Positions 7,890 to 17,655 of a DNA stretch of 64,000 nt are shown piece by piece; position 1 is the first letter of the stretch, and every line of letters starts with the position of its first letter. The stretch is from Hyphomicrobium denitrificans 1NES1. Lineage in GTDB: Bacteria > Pseudomonadota > Alphaproteobacteria > Rhizobiales > Hyphomicrobiaceae. A model generated the notes under the pieces. It saw only the letters and a list, made by a program, of their open reading frames with translations, searched no databases and was not told where the DNA came from. Location of the stretch: NCBI RefSeq assembly GCF_000230975.2, contig NC_021172.1, positions 2,604,001 to 2,668,000 on the forward strand, in the 5' to 3' direction. The translations under genes were made by a program, and so were the position numbers.

Positions 7890-8824
7890 GCTTCGCCTCC
7901 GCTGCCGAGCTCGATCATAACGATTTCAGGCGGCGACCCCAGCCTCACGGGCAAACTCGAACAGCCGAGGCCTCCCGAAACGATCAGATTGCGGCCCTTC
8001 TCGATTTTATGGCCGTAAACGTAACGCGATCCGAAGCGCGACGGCACCACGGGCGCAAAGCCGAATATACGAACCTGACCGCCGTGCGTATGGCCGGAAA
8101 TAGTCAGCGAAACGCGATCTGGAACTTGCGGAAAAATATCCGGCTCGTGCGCCATCAGGACCACCGGAGCATCGTCGGTGACCTGCGCCAACGTGTGCGG
8201 AAGGTCGTCGACGCCCTGGTAGCGATAGCTATTTTTTGCGGCGAGTTCGTCGTCTTCGCCGGCGCGCAACCAGAACGCCCATTGATCACCCAGACCCGCG
8301 AGCCAGAACGGCTTGCCGTCTTTCTGCAGCCTGATCGCCTGGTTCTGATAAACCGGGATGCCCGCAGCCTCCAACGCAAGTCCGGCACGTGTCGGCCCGG
8401 CGCGCCGCTCCTGCACCGTCGCCTCATCCCACCAGTCGTGATTGCCGAGCACGGCATGCACGCCGAGAGGGGCTTTGAGACCAGCAAGTGCGGTCGCCCA
8501 ACTGCCGGCGCGGACCGGCGTCGACAATCGCCCGAGGGTGCGGCCCACGACATAATCACCGAGCAACAGGATAGCATCCGGCTCGAGACTGTTCGTCTGG
8601 TCGACGATTGCCGCGACCCGATCTGTGGACATCCATGGCTCACAGACATGGAGATCCGCCAACACTGCCAAGCGCAAATTCAAACCTGGAGTCCAACCGG
8701 GAGGTGTCAACTGGTAAGGCGTCACGCGCTCATGGAACGACTCGGCGACGGCGTAGCTGCTTAGGGCCGTGGAGCCCAATCCCAATGCAGCAAGCATCTT
8801 CAACAGGTCGCGACGGCTGATCAT
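7886..8824 (-). CDS. Tat-exported metallophosphoesterase (YaeI-like)
   Basis: This encodes 312 residues. It begins MISRRDLLKMLAALGLG, a twin-arginine (S-R-R-x-L-L-K) signal that predicts export in a folded state. The calcineurin-like metallophosphoesterase motifs are in order: AVLADLHVCEPWMS (D-x-H), LLGDYVVGRT (G-D-x-x), VLGNHDWW (G-N-H-D/E) and SGHTHGGQVRIFG (G-H-x-H). Similar exported proteins include YaeI-type UDP-sugar or lipid phosphodiesterases, so a periplasmic envelope role is plausible, with the substrate unknown. It overlaps ybgC by 4 bases and lies between ruvB and ybgC, which are often direct neighbours. Confidence 0.88.
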   Translation of the reverse strand: MISRRDLLKMLAALGLGSTALSSYAVAESFHERVTPYQLTPPGWTPGLNLRLAVLADLHVCEPWMSTDRVAAIVDQTNSLEPDAILLLGDYVVGRTLGRLSTPVRAGSWATALAGLKAPLGVHAVLGNHDWWDEATVQERRAGPTRAGLALEAAGIPVYQNQAIRLQKDGKPFWLAGLGDQWAFWLRAGEDDELAAKNSYRYQGVDDLPHTLAQVTDDAPVVLMAHEPDIFPQVPDRVSLTISGHTHGGQVRIFGFAPVVPSRFGSRYVYGHKIEKGRNLIVSGGLGCSSLPVRLGSPPEIVMIELGSGGEA

Positions 8825-8936
8825 AAGGAGTCTTCCGAAGAATGGCGGCGGCGCAATCTATGCGCCGAGCCGGACAGTCGTCCAACAATGCTGGCGAAAG
8901 CATGAATTTTGCCGCTCCGCGTGGCCGATAGCGTCG

Positions 8937-9983
8937 TTAAGTCTCGCCCCCGCCGTCATCAAAGATCGGCAAATCGGGAGTAGTCGTCCGAGCCGGACCG
9001 CTGACGCCAAGATGGCGGTAGGTTTTCAGAGTCAAAACCCGACCACGCGGCGTGCGGCTTATGAATCCTTGCTGCAGGAGAAATGGCTCGACGATTTCTT
9101 CGAGTGCGTCCCTGGGCTCGGAGAGCGCGGCGGCCAACGTTTCGATGCCCACCGGGCCGCCCTCGTAATTATTCAAGATACATCCAAGATAGCGATGATC
9201 GAGCGCGTCGAGGCCTTCGGCGTCGACCTCCAACATCTTCAGCGCTTTATCCGCGACCGCTGCGTTGACGACGACGGCGCCGTCGACAGCTGCAAAATCG
9301 CGCACGCGGCGAAGCAGACGCCCGGCGATGCGCGGCGTTCCGCGCGATCTCTTGGCGATCTCACGGGCGCCATCGCTCGACATGTTGGCGCCGAGCACAC
9401 GAGCACCTCGCGAGACCACCTGCTCCAACTCGGGAACGGAATAGAAATTCAGCCGCACCGGAATGCCGAAGCGATCGCGCAGTGGATTGGTCAATAGTCC
9501 GGCGCGCGTCGTCGCACCGACGAGTGTGAATTTCGGAAGGTCTATCCTGACCGAACGCGCTGCGGGCCCCTCGCCGATCATCAGGTCGAGTTGGAAATCC
9601 TCCATCGCGGGATAGAGAATTTCTTCGACGGCCGGGTTCAGACGATGGATTTCGTCGATGAAGAGCACGTCGCGCTCTTCGAGGTTGGTCAGCAACGCCG
9701 CGAGGTCCCCGGCCTTCGAGATCACGGGGCCCGAGGTCGCGCGGAATCCGACACCCAGCTCCTTGGCCATAATCTGCGCCAGCGTCGTCTTGCCGAGGCC
9801 CGGCGGCCCCGCGAACAGCACATGGTCGAGCGCGTCGCCACGGCCGCGTGCCGCCGTGATGAAAATACGGAGATTGGCGCGCGCCTGCTCCTGGCCGATG
9901 AACTCGTCGAGCGACTGCGGGCGGATTGTCGCCTCGAAGGCGTCCACGTCCTTTCGCGCGCTGCTGACGAGCCGGTCGGTCAT
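8937..9983 (-). CDS. ruvB: Holliday junction branch migration ATPase RuvB
   Basis: RuvB is the AAA+ motor that drives branch migration of Holliday junctions with RuvA. The 348-residue length is normal. Visible motifs include [18 protein letters not shown] at the start, Walker [10 protein letters not shown], Walker [10 protein letters not shown], the sensor region [18 protein letters not shown], and the C-terminal winged-helix segment [13 protein letters not shown]. It lies downstream of ruvC and ruvA on the same strand, with one small membrane-protein gene interrupting the usual ruvA-ruvB contact. Confidence 0.97.
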   Translation of the reverse strand: MTDRLVSSARKDVDAFEATIRPQSLDEFIGQEQARANLRIFITAARGRGDALDHVLFAGPPGLGKTTLAQIMAKELGVGFRATSGPVISKAGDLAALLTNLEERDVLFIDEIHRLNPAVEEILYPAMEDFQLDLMIGEGPAARSVRIDLPKFTLVGATTRAGLLTNPLRDRFGIPVRLNFYSVPELEQVVSRGARVLGANMSSDGAREIAKRSRGTPRIAGRLLRRVRDFAAVDGAVVVNAAVADKALKMLEVDAEGLDALDHRYLGCILNNYEGGPVGIETLAAALSEPRDALEEIVEPFLLQQGFISRTPRGRVLTLKTYRHLGVSGPARTTTPDLPIFDDGGGET

Positions 9984-10069
9984 GGTTTGTTCGTGGGGCT
10001 ATTCGGCGATGGCGTCAAGCCGAGCGTTCCAGTCGCCAACGACAAAGCGCAGCGCGGCCGCCAAGCAGA

Positions 10070-10495
10070 TCAAGATTTTGGGGTTTCGAACAGAATACCG
10101 CCGGTGATCAGCAGCTTTCGCATGCCGATGGCAATGAGCCCGGCCAGAAATGCGAGAAAAGGCAATGCCCCGTGGGAGGTAAACGGAAATATGATTGCAC
10201 CCGCCATAAAAGCCAACACGCCCGCAACGGCGGCATGCAGCCACGAATAAGACCCGTGTTGTAAGACAAACGGCGTCAGCCCGAGGGCCGCAACGGTCGA
10301 AGGAAGTGCGCTCCAGGCAAAAACGTCAATTGCGAACACACCGAGCGGGGGCATCGGCGCCTCGGGCATCAGAAATTCGGTTACCGGTCTTATGAGCGCC
10401 AATCCAATACAGACGAGGCTCGCGAAAAATGGCGCCGCCAGCGACGTGATCAGCACCATCCAGAGGACCCGTTGCCCGTTACCCACGTCGTTCAC
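10070..10495 (-). CDS. Small multi-span membrane protein between ruvA and ruvB
   Basis: This encodes 141 residues with about four hydrophobic segments (VLWMVLITSLAAPFFASLVC, VFAWSALPSTVAALGL, LHAAVAGVLAFMAGAIIF and FLAFLAGLIAIGM). No family is recognised. The start lies 27 bases after the ruvA stop codon and the stop lies 86 bases before ruvB, so it is probably co-transcribed with the ruv genes. Nothing in the sequence ties it to DNA repair; it may simply share the transcript. Confidence 0.7.
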   Translation of the reverse strand: MNDVGNGQRVLWMVLITSLAAPFFASLVCIGLALIRPVTEFLMPEAPMPPLGVFAIDVFAWSALPSTVAALGLTPFVLQHGSYSWLHAAVAGVLAFMAGAIIFPFTSHGALPFLAFLAGLIAIGMRKLLITGGILFETPKS

Positions 10496-10522
10496 TTTCG
10501 CCTCAATCTGTTGTCGGCGACT

Positions 10523-11137
10523 CTATCGCGCCAGTTCTTTGAGAGCGCGTTTGATCAGCGCTGCCGTTTCGGCCGCATCGCCAAGCTCGCGCGCGGCAAG
10601 CGCGACCGCCGTGTTGGCCTGCGCCGGGTTGTAGCCGAGGTTTGTAAGTGCCGAGATCGACTCGGCGGCCGCGAGTCCAACAGGCGGCACGACGGTCGCG
10701 ATGCTTCCGGCCGGCGCCGGAAGTCCGACGGCGGACAACGACGGCGTCTTATCCTTCAGCTCCGCGACGATACGCTGCGCGAGCTTTTTGCCGACACCGG
10801 GTGCTTCCTCGACCGCCGCCCAATTTCCAAGCGCTACAGCGTTCGCAAGCTCCTGCGGCCCAAGCACCCCGAGAACGCTCAGCGCGACCTTGGCGCCGAC
10901 GCCCTGGATCGTCTGCAGCGTCCGGAACCAGCTGCGCTCGAATTCGCTCTGGAATCCGAACAGCCGGATCGCGTCCTCGCGCACGTGCGTGTCAATAGTG
11001 AGCGAAACGTCGTCGCCGGGCTTCAAATTACGTAGTGTCCGCGACGACGCCTGGACCTCGTAGCCGACGCCGTGCACGTCGACGACGAGAAAGCTCTCGC
11101 CGATGGCGTCGACCTTGCCTTTGAGCTTGCCGATCAT
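10523..11137 (-). CDS. ruvA: Holliday junction DNA-binding protein RuvA
   Basis: RuvA is the tetrameric protein that binds four-way junctions and loads RuvB. It has 204 residues. The N-terminal OB-fold motif [20 protein letters not shown] and VHGVGYEVQ are visible. The helix-hairpin-helix region contains [19 protein letters not shown] and [19 protein letters not shown]. The C-terminal domain ends EALKELAR-like. It overlaps ruvC by 4 bases. Confidence 0.96.
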   Translation of the reverse strand: MIGKLKGKVDAIGESFLVVDVHGVGYEVQASSRTLRNLKPGDDVSLTIDTHVREDAIRLFGFQSEFERSWFRTLQTIQGVGAKVALSVLGVLGPQELANAVALGNWAAVEEAPGVGKKLAQRIVAELKDKTPSLSAVGLPAPAGSIATVVPPVGLAAAESISALTNLGYNPAQANTAVALAARELGDAAETAALIKRALKELAR

Positions 11138-11661
11138 GTGCCGACGACTTTCGCTGCGACCGAAGCGAGCCGCTGGCGGCTGGCGCGATGATGCGCGTGC
11201 GTGATCGCGATGGCGAGCGCATCGGCCTCGTCGGCGGATTCGAAGGTTGCCTTCGGGAGCAGGAACGAGATCATCGCCTGGATCTGCTGTTTTTCGGCGT
11301 GACCCGTGCCGGTCACGGATTTCTTGATCAGGTTCGGTGTGTATTCGGCGACGCGCAGGCCGAGCCGCGCGGGAGCCAGCAGCACGGCACCGCGGGCTTG
11401 CCCGAGCTTCAGCGTCGAGCGTGGGTTTTCGTTGACGAATGTCTCTTCGATCGCAGCTTCCGACGGGCTGAAGCTTTGGATGATGCTCGTCACGGCGTCG
11501 AAGAGCGCAGACAGGCGGTAAGCGAGATCGTCATCCTTGGGAGGCGTGATCACGCCGGAGGCCACGTAAATGAGACGCACGCCGTCGCTTTCGACGACAC
11601 CCCAGCCCGTGCGCCGGAGGCCCGGGTCAAAACCGATGATGCGAATCGCTCGTCCATTCAT
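11134..11661 (-). CDS. ruvC: Crossover junction endodeoxyribonuclease RuvC
   Basis: RuvC is the nuclease that resolves Holliday junctions. It has 175 residues. Acidic catalytic residues are visible in [17 protein letters not shown] (Asp12), [19 protein letters not shown] and [17 protein letters not shown]. The start overlaps the stop of the large upstream membrane hydrolase gene by 4 bases, and the stop overlaps ruvA by 4 bases, so all three appear translationally coupled. Confidence 0.96.
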   Translation of the reverse strand: MNGRAIRIIGFDPGLRRTGWGVVESDGVRLIYVASGVITPPKDDDLAYRLSALFDAVTSIIQSFSPSEAAIEETFVNENPRSTLKLGQARGAVLLAPARLGLRVAEYTPNLIKKSVTGTGHAEKQQIQAMISFLLPKATFESADEADALAIAITHAHHRASRQRLASVAAKVVGT

Positions 11662-13757
11662 GCATTCCGCATAGCACGAACCGCATAGGACGCCGACGGC
11701 GATGCGAGCAGCGGCGGCAATGGGGGTGGCTTCGTCGCATCAGCTACTTTGCCCGTCAAAATCGCGTCGAGAGCTTCGGCGACGTCGGGTTCGCGCCAGT
11801 AGCCGGTGTGGCCGCCTGGTCCCATCACGTGGTTATCGACGCGCAGCCCGGAGGGAGCCGTGACGCGGCCGCCGATGTAGTCGTCGACCCGATACAGGTT
11901 GATCCAGCACTTCAAGCGTGCCGCGATGCCGAGCGGGACGGGGCGCGAGGCGGCATATTCGTGGAAATACTTCTGGTAGATGGTCCCTAGCGGCGATCCA
12001 AAGGTCAAAAGAGCCGGGGCGGCATCGCCGAGCTCGGTGTACGTCGGACCGTTGTCGCGAAGATAGTCGTAGGCAACAACCGCGCCCTGGCTGTGCGCCA
12101 GGAAGATGACGCCGTCGTAGCCCTGGTGCTGGACGAAGGTTTTGAGAACGAGCTTCAGCCGTTCCTGGATGCGGGCGCGGCGCGGCCGCTCCGAGACAGG
12201 CCGGAATCTCGCCGGGATGAAGAAGAACGCGGCCTCAAGGCTTGGCCGGTAGTTGTGATCGATCAAGTCGCGGGCAATCTGTATAACGTTCGCGACGCGA
12301 TGGCCGAACGACAAAGGCACGAGCAGCGCCGCGACGGCCGCCAGCGGCAGCACGAAACTTCGAAACGAGACGAATGCCGCGTTCGATTCCATTTCCGGTT
12401 GGAAGAAAACGAACGTGAGAACGATCACGAACGCGCCGATCAGTAGCCCGACCAGCCACGGGCTGAATAAAAGACGTGGCATGGTCCGAGCCGTATGCTC
12501 GAGATCATCGAGGCCGGCGCGGGCGCGATAACGCCGGATGCGCATCACGAGCCAGGCCCCAACCAAGAAAGCCATGACCGTCAGGGCCGCCGCCGCGTAG
12601 ATGAACTTGAAGCGCGCAATCCACTCGAGCTTCAGGTCCGGCACCTGCAAATACGGGAGGATCGGATTGTCGACGGCGATCTTCTTGTCGCGAACGGCGC
12701 TTAGAACTGCATTGCGGATGGCCTGCAGCGATGATCCCGTCTCGGCGCGCGTCAGCATCGTGTAGATGATCGTGACAACGAGCGTCGTCCACAACAAGAA
12801 CTGCATGATCAGGATGCCGACGCTTGTCGAGAGCGCTGCGAGCCGCGACGGATCGCCGGAACGCCGCTTACCGCCCAGCGCGGTGAACAACAGGCAGGTC
12901 GCAACAAGGATCAAGGCGCCCCAGAAGCGCCAGCCGTAGATGATGACGCGATAGAGTCCATTGACGTAGCATGCGGCAAGGGGATCGGTCGGCAGACAAT
13001 TGCTCGTCGCCATCGCAATCTGGGGGCCACGGACTTTCAGCGGCGGGAAGAGATCGGTCATCGGAATCAGAGCGCCGTTCGCCGCCAGCACGACAAGCGC
13101 CGCACTCGTGAAGACCAGCCAGAATGCCGCGTCGTACCAGGAGTAGTCCTGGCCCTTGACGATGCGGTAGCCGAGATAGAGTCCGACACCGCACAAGGCG
13201 GTCTGCACGATGATAAATTGAATCCCGGCATCAAAGCGATCGATGCCGAGCCATTTCGGCTCATAGAGGTAGACTGCGCAGATCAGAGAGGTCGCGACGG
13301 TCAGCGCAGCGATCGGACCGCGCAGAAGCCAGGCCGCGAACCAGAGGACCGAGCGCACGATGACGGCCACGATTCCGAGCGAGCGCGAGAGCATCGCGTC
13401 GACGAGGTGATGCGATTCAAAGATAACCCGGAAAAGTCCAAGCAGCGTATCGAGGCGGCCGGACCCCATCGCGGTCAAATCCGCTAAATGAACTTCGACG
13501 GCTTCGATATCGACGCCGCTCGTGTGGCGGCCGCCCCTGCGAATGACCGGAAACACCGGCGCGGGGTCGTCAACGCCGGGCTCCGAAACGCGATTGAACT
13601 CGTTCGCCGGCAATACACTGTAACCCGGCCTCGTTGCGGCCAGCGTGTCGAGAAGAGCGTTAACGCAATACCCGGGTTCGGTGTCGCCGACACCCTGGAC
13701 GACAACGAGGCCGATACGCGTCCGGCCCGCTCCCCTCGCTCGTACGTCCGACGACAT
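11658..13757 (-). CDS. Large membrane protein with alpha/beta-hydrolase signature
   Basis: This encodes 699 residues of unrecognised family. The first strand resembles an alpha/beta hydrolase ([17 protein letters not shown]). Roughly six to eight hydrophobic segments then occupy about residues 120-490. The nucleophile-elbow sequence [19 protein letters not shown] (pattern H-S-Q-G) appears only near residue 560, with a late His in [10 protein letters not shown] as a possible triad member. The membrane block therefore seems to be inserted into, or folded in front of, the hydrolase core. A lipid or ester substrate is possible but unsupported. It is translationally coupled to ruvC by a 4-base overlap. 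Confidence 0.8.
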   Translation of the reverse strand: MSSDVRARGAGRTRIGLVVVQGVGDTEPGYCVNALLDTLAATRPGYSVLPANEFNRVSEPGVDDPAPVFPVIRRGGRHTSGVDIEAVEVHLADLTAMGSGRLDTLLGLFRVIFESHHLVDAMLSRSLGIVAVIVRSVLWFAAWLLRGPIAALTVATSLICAVYLYEPKWLGIDRFDAGIQFIIVQTALCGVGLYLGYRIVKGQDYSWYDAAFWLVFTSAALVVLAANGALIPMTDLFPPLKVRGPQIAMATSNCLPTDPLAACYVNGLYRVIIYGWRFWGALILVATCLLFTALGGKRRSGDPSRLAALSTSVGILIMQFLLWTTLVVTIIYTMLTRAETGSSLQAIRNAVLSAVRDKKIAVDNPILPYLQVPDLKLEWIARFKFIYAAAALTVMAFLVGAWLVMRIRRYRARAGLDDLEHTARTMPRLLFSPWLVGLLIGAFVIVLTFVFFQPEMESNAAFVSFRSFVLPLAAVAALLVPLSFGHRVANVIQIARDLIDHNYRPSLEAAFFFIPARFRPVSERPRRARIQERLKLVLKTFVQHQGYDGVIFLAHSQGAVVAYDYLRDNGPTYTELGDAAPALLTFGSPLGTIYQKYFHEYAASRPVPLGIAARLKCWINLYRVDDYIGGRVTAPSGLRVDNHVMGPGGHTGYWREPDVAEALDAILTGKVADATKPPPLPPLLASPSASYAVRAMRNA

Positions 13758-13927
13758 GCCCGTCTCCCACGCGACCGGTACACGATCTGATCATAAAGCC
13801 TTTTTTGCGTCGCGCACGACCCAAAACACGCTGCCAGCGGGGCTCGTCATCCCCTTCATTTCACTTTAAATGTTGCAGCTTGGCCAGTCCGGGACGCTGA
13901 CGCGTCCGTTGCCAATTCGGGGGTGCA

Positions 13928-14233
13928 ATGGAACCGACTTTTGGTCATCCTCTCTGGATTTCTTCCGGCGTCCTGATGGTCGTCGTCGGCCTGCTGCTGT
14001 TTCGCTGGGCGCGCCGGAGCAAGGCGGCCGATCAGATCGCGAGTGCCACGCGCGAAGCTGCCGTCGACAAGCTGATCAAGGGGCAAAAAAACTCCTCCCG
14101 GGCTGCGTCCAAAAAGCTTGCTCCGCATTATTTCCGCAGAGCGATGGCGCAGCTTTTCGGAATCGTCGGATTTCTGCTGATCATTGCGGGGCTGACGGCG
14201 ATCTTCCTCGGTATCTTCTACGTCGGAAGCTAG
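13928..14233 (+). CDS. Small two-span membrane protein, unknown function
   Basis: This encodes 101 residues. Two hydrophobic segments are visible, residues 10-25 (WISSGVLMVVVGLLLF) and about 77-99 (LFGIVGFLLIIAGLTAIFLGIF). They are separated by a basic, Ala/Lys-rich cytoplasmic stretch. No family is recognised. It stands alone on the plus strand between the hydrolase gene (divergent) and yebC (convergent). The amino acid pattern is coherent and membrane-like, which supports a real gene over the antisense frame at 13856-14128. Confidence 0.68.
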   Translation: MEPTFGHPLWISSGVLMVVVGLLLFRWARRSKAADQIASATREAAVDKLIKGQKNSSRAASKKLAPHYFRRAMAQLFGIVGFLLIIAGLTAIFLGIFYVGS

Positions 14234-14263
14234 CCACGAATAGACGCGTGCTTAGGAGGGCTG

Positions 14264-15013
14264 TCAGGCAGCCGTCAGCTTCTTCATGATCTCGTCCGAA
14301 ATTTCGAAGTTGGCGTAGACGTTCTGAACGTCGTCGTCATCCTCAAGCGCCGACAGCATCTTCATGATCGTCTGAGCGTTATCTTCGTCGACTTGCGACG
14401 TAAGATTCGGCTTCCAGACGGCCTTGACGCTTTGCGCTTCTCCGAGTGCCTTCTCAAGGGCGGCCGCGACGGAGCCCAGCGATTCAAACGCGCAGACGAT
14501 GACGTGGCCGTTTGAATCGGACTGAACGTCGTCGGCGCCGGCCTCGATGGCGGCATCGAGCACAGCTTCGGCCGAACCTGTTTCCGGCTTATAGGTGATC
14601 TCGCCGATGTGGTTGAACATGTGGCTTACGGAACCTGTCGCGCCGAGGTTGCCGTTGTATTTCGTGAAGACGCTCCGGACGACGCCGCCGGTGCGATTAC
14701 GGTTGTCGGTCAAGGCTTCAACGATGATCGCGACGCCGCCCGGCGCGTAGCCTTCGTAGCGCACCGCTTCGTAGTTTGCGAGATCGCCACCGAGCGCCTT
14801 CTTGATCGCGCGCTCGACGTTGTCCTTGGGCATGTTTTCGGCGCGCGCTTCCTGAATCGCGAGGCGGAGGCGCGGGTTCATATCGGGGTCCGGCGTTCCG
14901 GACTTTGCGGCCACCGTGATTTCGCGCGCGAGTTTCGCAAAGAGCTTGGAACGCATGGCGTCCTGCTTGCCCTTGCGGTGCATGATGTTCTTGAATTGCG
15001 AATGGCCGGCCAT
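14264..15013 (-). CDS. yebC: YebC/PmpR family regulator (TACO1 family)
   Basis: This encodes 249 residues starting [19 protein letters not shown], the standard N-terminus of the family. [35 protein letters not shown] and GSVSHMF are all present. Members act as transcriptional regulators or as ribosome-associated factors easing translation of difficult sequences. YebC is frequently encoded near ruvC, consistent with its position about 2.6 kb upstream here. Confidence 0.95.
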   Translation of the reverse strand: MAGHSQFKNIMHRKGKQDAMRSKLFAKLAREITVAAKSGTPDPDMNPRLRLAIQEARAENMPKDNVERAIKKALGGDLANYEAVRYEGYAPGGVAIIVEALTDNRNRTGGVVRSVFTKYNGNLGATGSVSHMFNHIGEITYKPETGSAEAVLDAAIEAGADDVQSDSNGHVIVCAFESLGSVAAALEKALGEAQSVKAVWKPNLTSQVDEDNAQTIMKMLSALEDDDDVQNVYANFEISDEIMKKLTAA

Positions 15014-15101
15014 TGGTCAGTCCGTGGTACGTTCGGTTTCTGCGGGTTGCCGCTCCTTTTCGCGGCTCCGGTTGCGGCGGTCAAGCCTTGCGCGGCGTTC
15101 C

Positions 15102-15917
15102 CTAGACTTCCGGGATAGCAGGCTGCAGGCGCGGCCCCTGGCGGAGCGGCTGAACGCGCGTCGCAAGACCCGTTCCATCATCGATATCGACCAGCAGGCC
15201 GGATAAGGTGCCGGGACCGGTCGCAGGTTCGTAGCGGCTGCGGGGGATCTTGGTCAGGAAGCGGTTGATCGGCTCGTCGCTATCCATACCGAGCACCGAG
15301 TTGTAGTCGCCGCACATACCAGCGTCCGTCATATAGGCGGTGCCTCCCGGCAGAATGCGGGCGTCTGCTGTCGGCGTGTGCGTGTGCGTGCCGACGACGG
15401 CGCTGGCACGACCATCGAGGAAAAGCCCCATTGCCTGCTTTTCGCTCGTCGCCTCGGCATGAAAATCGACGAGGATCACATCGGCGCCGCGCTTCAGAGA
15501 ACAGGCGGTCAACTCCGCATCGATGGCACGAAAGGGGCAGTTCAGATCCGGCATGAAAACGAGCCCCATCGCATTGATCACCAGGACGTCGGCACCGTTC
15601 TTCGCCTTCAATAGTGTTGAGCCCTTGCCGGGTGTACCTTTCGGGTAATTAAGCGGGCGGATCAGCCGGTCGTGGCGCTCGATAAAGACGAGCGTATCCT
15701 TCTGATCAAACGCATGGTTGCCGAGTGTGACGCAATCGGCGCCGGCGTCGATCACGTCATTGAAGATCGCTTCGGTAATGCCAAAACCACCGGCAGCATT
15801 CTCACCGTTGATGACGACAAAATCGATTGCGTAGCGTGTGATCAGACCCGGCAGCGCATCGCAAACCGCCAATCGGCCCGGCCGACCGACAATATCGCCG
15901 AGAAACAACAGTCGCAT
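15102..15917 (-). CDS. YmdB-type metallophosphoesterase (TIGR00282 family)
   Basis: This encodes 271 residues from the ATG at 15917, which opens directly on the catalytic motif MRLLFLGDIVGRPGR; a longer frame to 15992 would overlap the upstream gene. Metal-binding motifs are FLGDIVG, VINGENAAGGFG, LGNHAFDQKD, VDFHAEATSEK and VGTHTHTPTADARI. These identify the YmdB-like phosphodiesterase family, some members of which hydrolyse 2',3'-cyclic nucleotides. It lies 14 bases downstream of the cyclo-ligase gene, so the two are likely co-transcribed. Confidence 0.9.
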   Translation of the reverse strand: MRLLFLGDIVGRPGRLAVCDALPGLITRYAIDFVVINGENAAGGFGITEAIFNDVIDAGADCVTLGNHAFDQKDTLVFIERHDRLIRPLNYPKGTPGKGSTLLKAKNGADVLVINAMGLVFMPDLNCPFRAIDAELTACSLKRGADVILVDFHAEATSEKQAMGLFLDGRASAVVGTHTHTPTADARILPGGTAYMTDAGMCGDYNSVLGMDSDEPINRFLTKIPRSRYEPATGPGTLSGLLVDIDDGTGLATRVQPLRQGPRLQPAIPEV

Positions 15918-15930
15918 CAGGAAGCCTGGA

Positions 15931-16521
15931 TCAGGAGTCGAGGCAATGGATCGGACCAGAAGGCGTGAGGACCCAGTCCAGGCGCTCGTCATAGCTTTCG
16001 GCGGGCACGGCGTCGACTCTCAGTTCGTCATAGGCAAGGCCTACCGCCACGATCGGTTTCAATTTTCTTAACCGGTTCAGCGTGCGGTCGTAGAATCCGC
16101 CGCCGTATCCTAAGCGATAGCCGCGCGCATCAAAGGCAAGAAGCGGCACAAGCAGAATATCGGGGTCAAGCGCCGGCTTGTCGTCCGTCGGCTCGGCAAT
16201 TCCCCAGGCGGCTGCTTTCATCGCATCGCCCGGCGTCCAAGCCCGCATCAGGAGCGGCTTTCCTCGTCCTTGCATCACCGGCAGCGCGAGGCGAAACCCT
16301 TCGGCTTGCAGCCACGTCATCAACGGTCCCGGATTGATCTCGTCATTGATGGCGGCAAAGCCCGAAACAATTGCGCCGGGGGTCGCTGCAAGAAAATCGA
16401 CGCCATGCGCGGCAATCTTGCGGCTTGCTCCCGTTCCATGATGTTCAAAGGCCCTCTTGCGGCGTTCAAGCGCCTCAGCGCGCAACTCCTTTTTGGCCTT
16501 CAGCTTCGTCTCGTCAGTCAC
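15931..16521 (-). CDS. 5-formyltetrahydrofolate cyclo-ligase family protein
   Basis: This encodes 196 residues. The enzyme converts 5-formyl-THF to 5,10-methenyl-THF using ATP, returning the folate to the one-carbon pool. A basic N-terminus (KLKAKKELRAEALERRKRA) and the conserved end motif DARGYRLGYGGGFYDRTLNRL are visible. It is downstream of zapA with an RNA-like gap between them, the arrangement in which 6S RNA is usually found. One-carbon recycling fits a formate-oxidising organism. Confidence 0.92.
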   Translation of the reverse strand: MTDETKLKAKKELRAEALERRKRAFEHHGTGASRKIAAHGVDFLAATPGAIVSGFAAINDEINPGPLMTWLQAEGFRLALPVMQGRGKPLLMRAWTPGDAMKAAAWGIAEPTDDKPALDPDILLVPLLAFDARGYRLGYGGGFYDRTLNRLRKLKPIVAVGLAYDELRVDAVPAESYDERLDWVLTPSGPIHCLDS

Positions 16522-16534
16522 CCGGCATTACCTC

Positions 16535-16660
16535 TAGGAATCAAGTGCCGCGAAGGCCGTCGGGATCATGATCCCGCGTGGTCCCTACGAGCGTAGGTGG
16601 GCACCGTGTGTCCGAAGCCACGGCTCCGGTCAGGGACAGCGCCCGTGCGGATCTTATAGG
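16535..16660 (-). ncRNA. ssrS: Probable 6S RNA (approximate ends)
   Basis: The zapA to cyclo-ligase gap is the standard location of 6S RNA in Proteobacteria. Read on the minus strand it contains a GC-rich closing stem formed by CCGCACGGGC (near 16641-16650) with GGCCTTCGCGG (near 16549-16559). It also contains the block GTGCCCACCTACG (about 16594-16606) and a short internal hairpin GGGATCATGATCCC (16562-16575). A TATAAG sequence just upstream could be its -10 element. 6S RNA mimics an open promoter and binds sigma-70 holoenzyme. Ends are estimates; a covariance-model search would fix them. Confidence 0.7.
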
Positions 16661-16815
16661 CCCCCGGGTCATATTGCCCCTAACGAGCCCCGCAGCACCC
16701 CGAGAATTAGGCGAGGGAATGCCAAAAATCCAGAGCCATCCGGAAATCCAGACCGCCGGACCGTGGGTTAAGTCAAATTAAGGACAGGGAAATCGCTTCG
16801 GTGGCGACTTCGAGC

Positions 16816-17103
16816 TTAGCCGAACGCGGTCCGCCTGGCCGCGGCGGTTTCGGTGGATTCCGCATTTCCGGAGGGGCCTTCCAGAAGCTCGTCGACGTCA
16901 GCGCGGGCATCGAAAAGCTCATCGGCGACCGTCAGGGCAACCATCAGCATAAGCCTTTCATCGCCGACGTTGCCATGCTCGCGCATCAGCCCTTCGAGCT
17001 TACCTGTCAGATATTTCGCGATTTCCTCGAGTCGCTGAACTTCGTTATCGCCACACGCAAAGCGATAGCTGCGGCCATTGAAATTGATTGCAACGTCAGC
17101 CAC
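16816..17103 (-). CDS. zapA: Cell division protein ZapA
   Basis: ZapA is a small FtsZ-ring-associated protein that bundles FtsZ filaments. The 95 residues begin MADVAINFNGRSYRFACGD and carry the family pattern DEVQRLEEIAKYL-like and DERLMLMVALTVADELF, predicted to form the coiled-coil dimer. A polar Ser/Thr/Ala-rich tail ends the protein. A 71-residue coiled-coil gene lies just upstream on the same strand, as in many Hyphomicrobiales. Confidence 0.9.
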   Translation of the reverse strand: MADVAINFNGRSYRFACGDNEVQRLEEIAKYLTGKLEGLMREHGNVGDERLMLMVALTVADELFDARADVDELLEGPSGNAESTETAAARRTAFG

Positions 17104-17148
17104 TCACGTCGACGGCGCCGCCGCCCTCCCGCTCGAACGACGCGCACC

Positions 17149-17364
17149 TCATTCGCCTGGGCTATGGTTATGAAGCGAATCGAGAGCCCAATCAATCCGA
17201 TTCAGCGCATCGGCGACGCGCTGTTCCAGTTCCGCTATCCGCTGCTGGGCAGTTGCAAGCTCCGCCCGAAGCCGCACGTTTTCTGCCCGAACGTCCCTAT
17301 CGATGGCGGGCTTTCTGGCGGGCTTGATATCGTCAGCCCGCTTCGCGGTGTTGCGTACAGTCAT
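17149..17364 (-). CDS. Small coiled-coil protein upstream of zapA (DUF4164-like)
   Basis: This encodes 71 residues. The N-terminus is basic. The second half (AENVRLRAELATAQQRIAEL and following) has heptad spacing and is predicted to be a coiled coil. Position and size match the DUF4164-type proteins found next to zapA in related bacteria; the family assignment rests on context more than on sequence. A cell-division accessory role is possible. Confidence 0.7.
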   Translation of the reverse strand: MTVRNTAKRADDIKPARKPAIDRDVRAENVRLRAELATAQQRIAELEQRVADALNRIDWALDSLHNHSPGE

Positions 17365-17528
17365 GGCCTCTCTACGCCCTTTCGGGCGACACGATTGACA
17401 CGCGTATCACCAAGTCTCTCTCCCTACGTTACGTGCGTATCGTAAACGGCGTCAATAAACGTCAGCGTGTTTGGACGCATTCAGGTGAAAAATTGAAGAG
17501 CGGCCATCGGGCTTCGACCCTTGCCACA

Positions 17529-17557
17529 TTGACAGAGTCCTATACCGTCACGTTAAA
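17529..17557 (+). promoter_or_regulatory. Candidate gap promoter
   Basis: TTGACA at 17529-17534 is a perfect -35 hexamer, followed after 17 bases by GTTAAA at 17552-17557, a weak -10. It lies about 100 bases upstream of the gap start codon. No transcript data are available, so this is a sequence-only suggestion. Confidence 0.35.
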
Positions 17558-17655
17558 GACCCCCTAAATATTGAGAGAATGCGAGAAGGGTCTGGTGGAA
17601 CGCCGTTTCCTGTTTGCACCCGATCCCTCTTCTTGATCCTGGAGGATTCCTGAGA

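Noticed and set aside
13856..14128. 90-residue minus-strand frame opposite the 13928 gene
   Set aside because: The plus-strand frame has two clear membrane helices, whereas the antisense frame has no structure.
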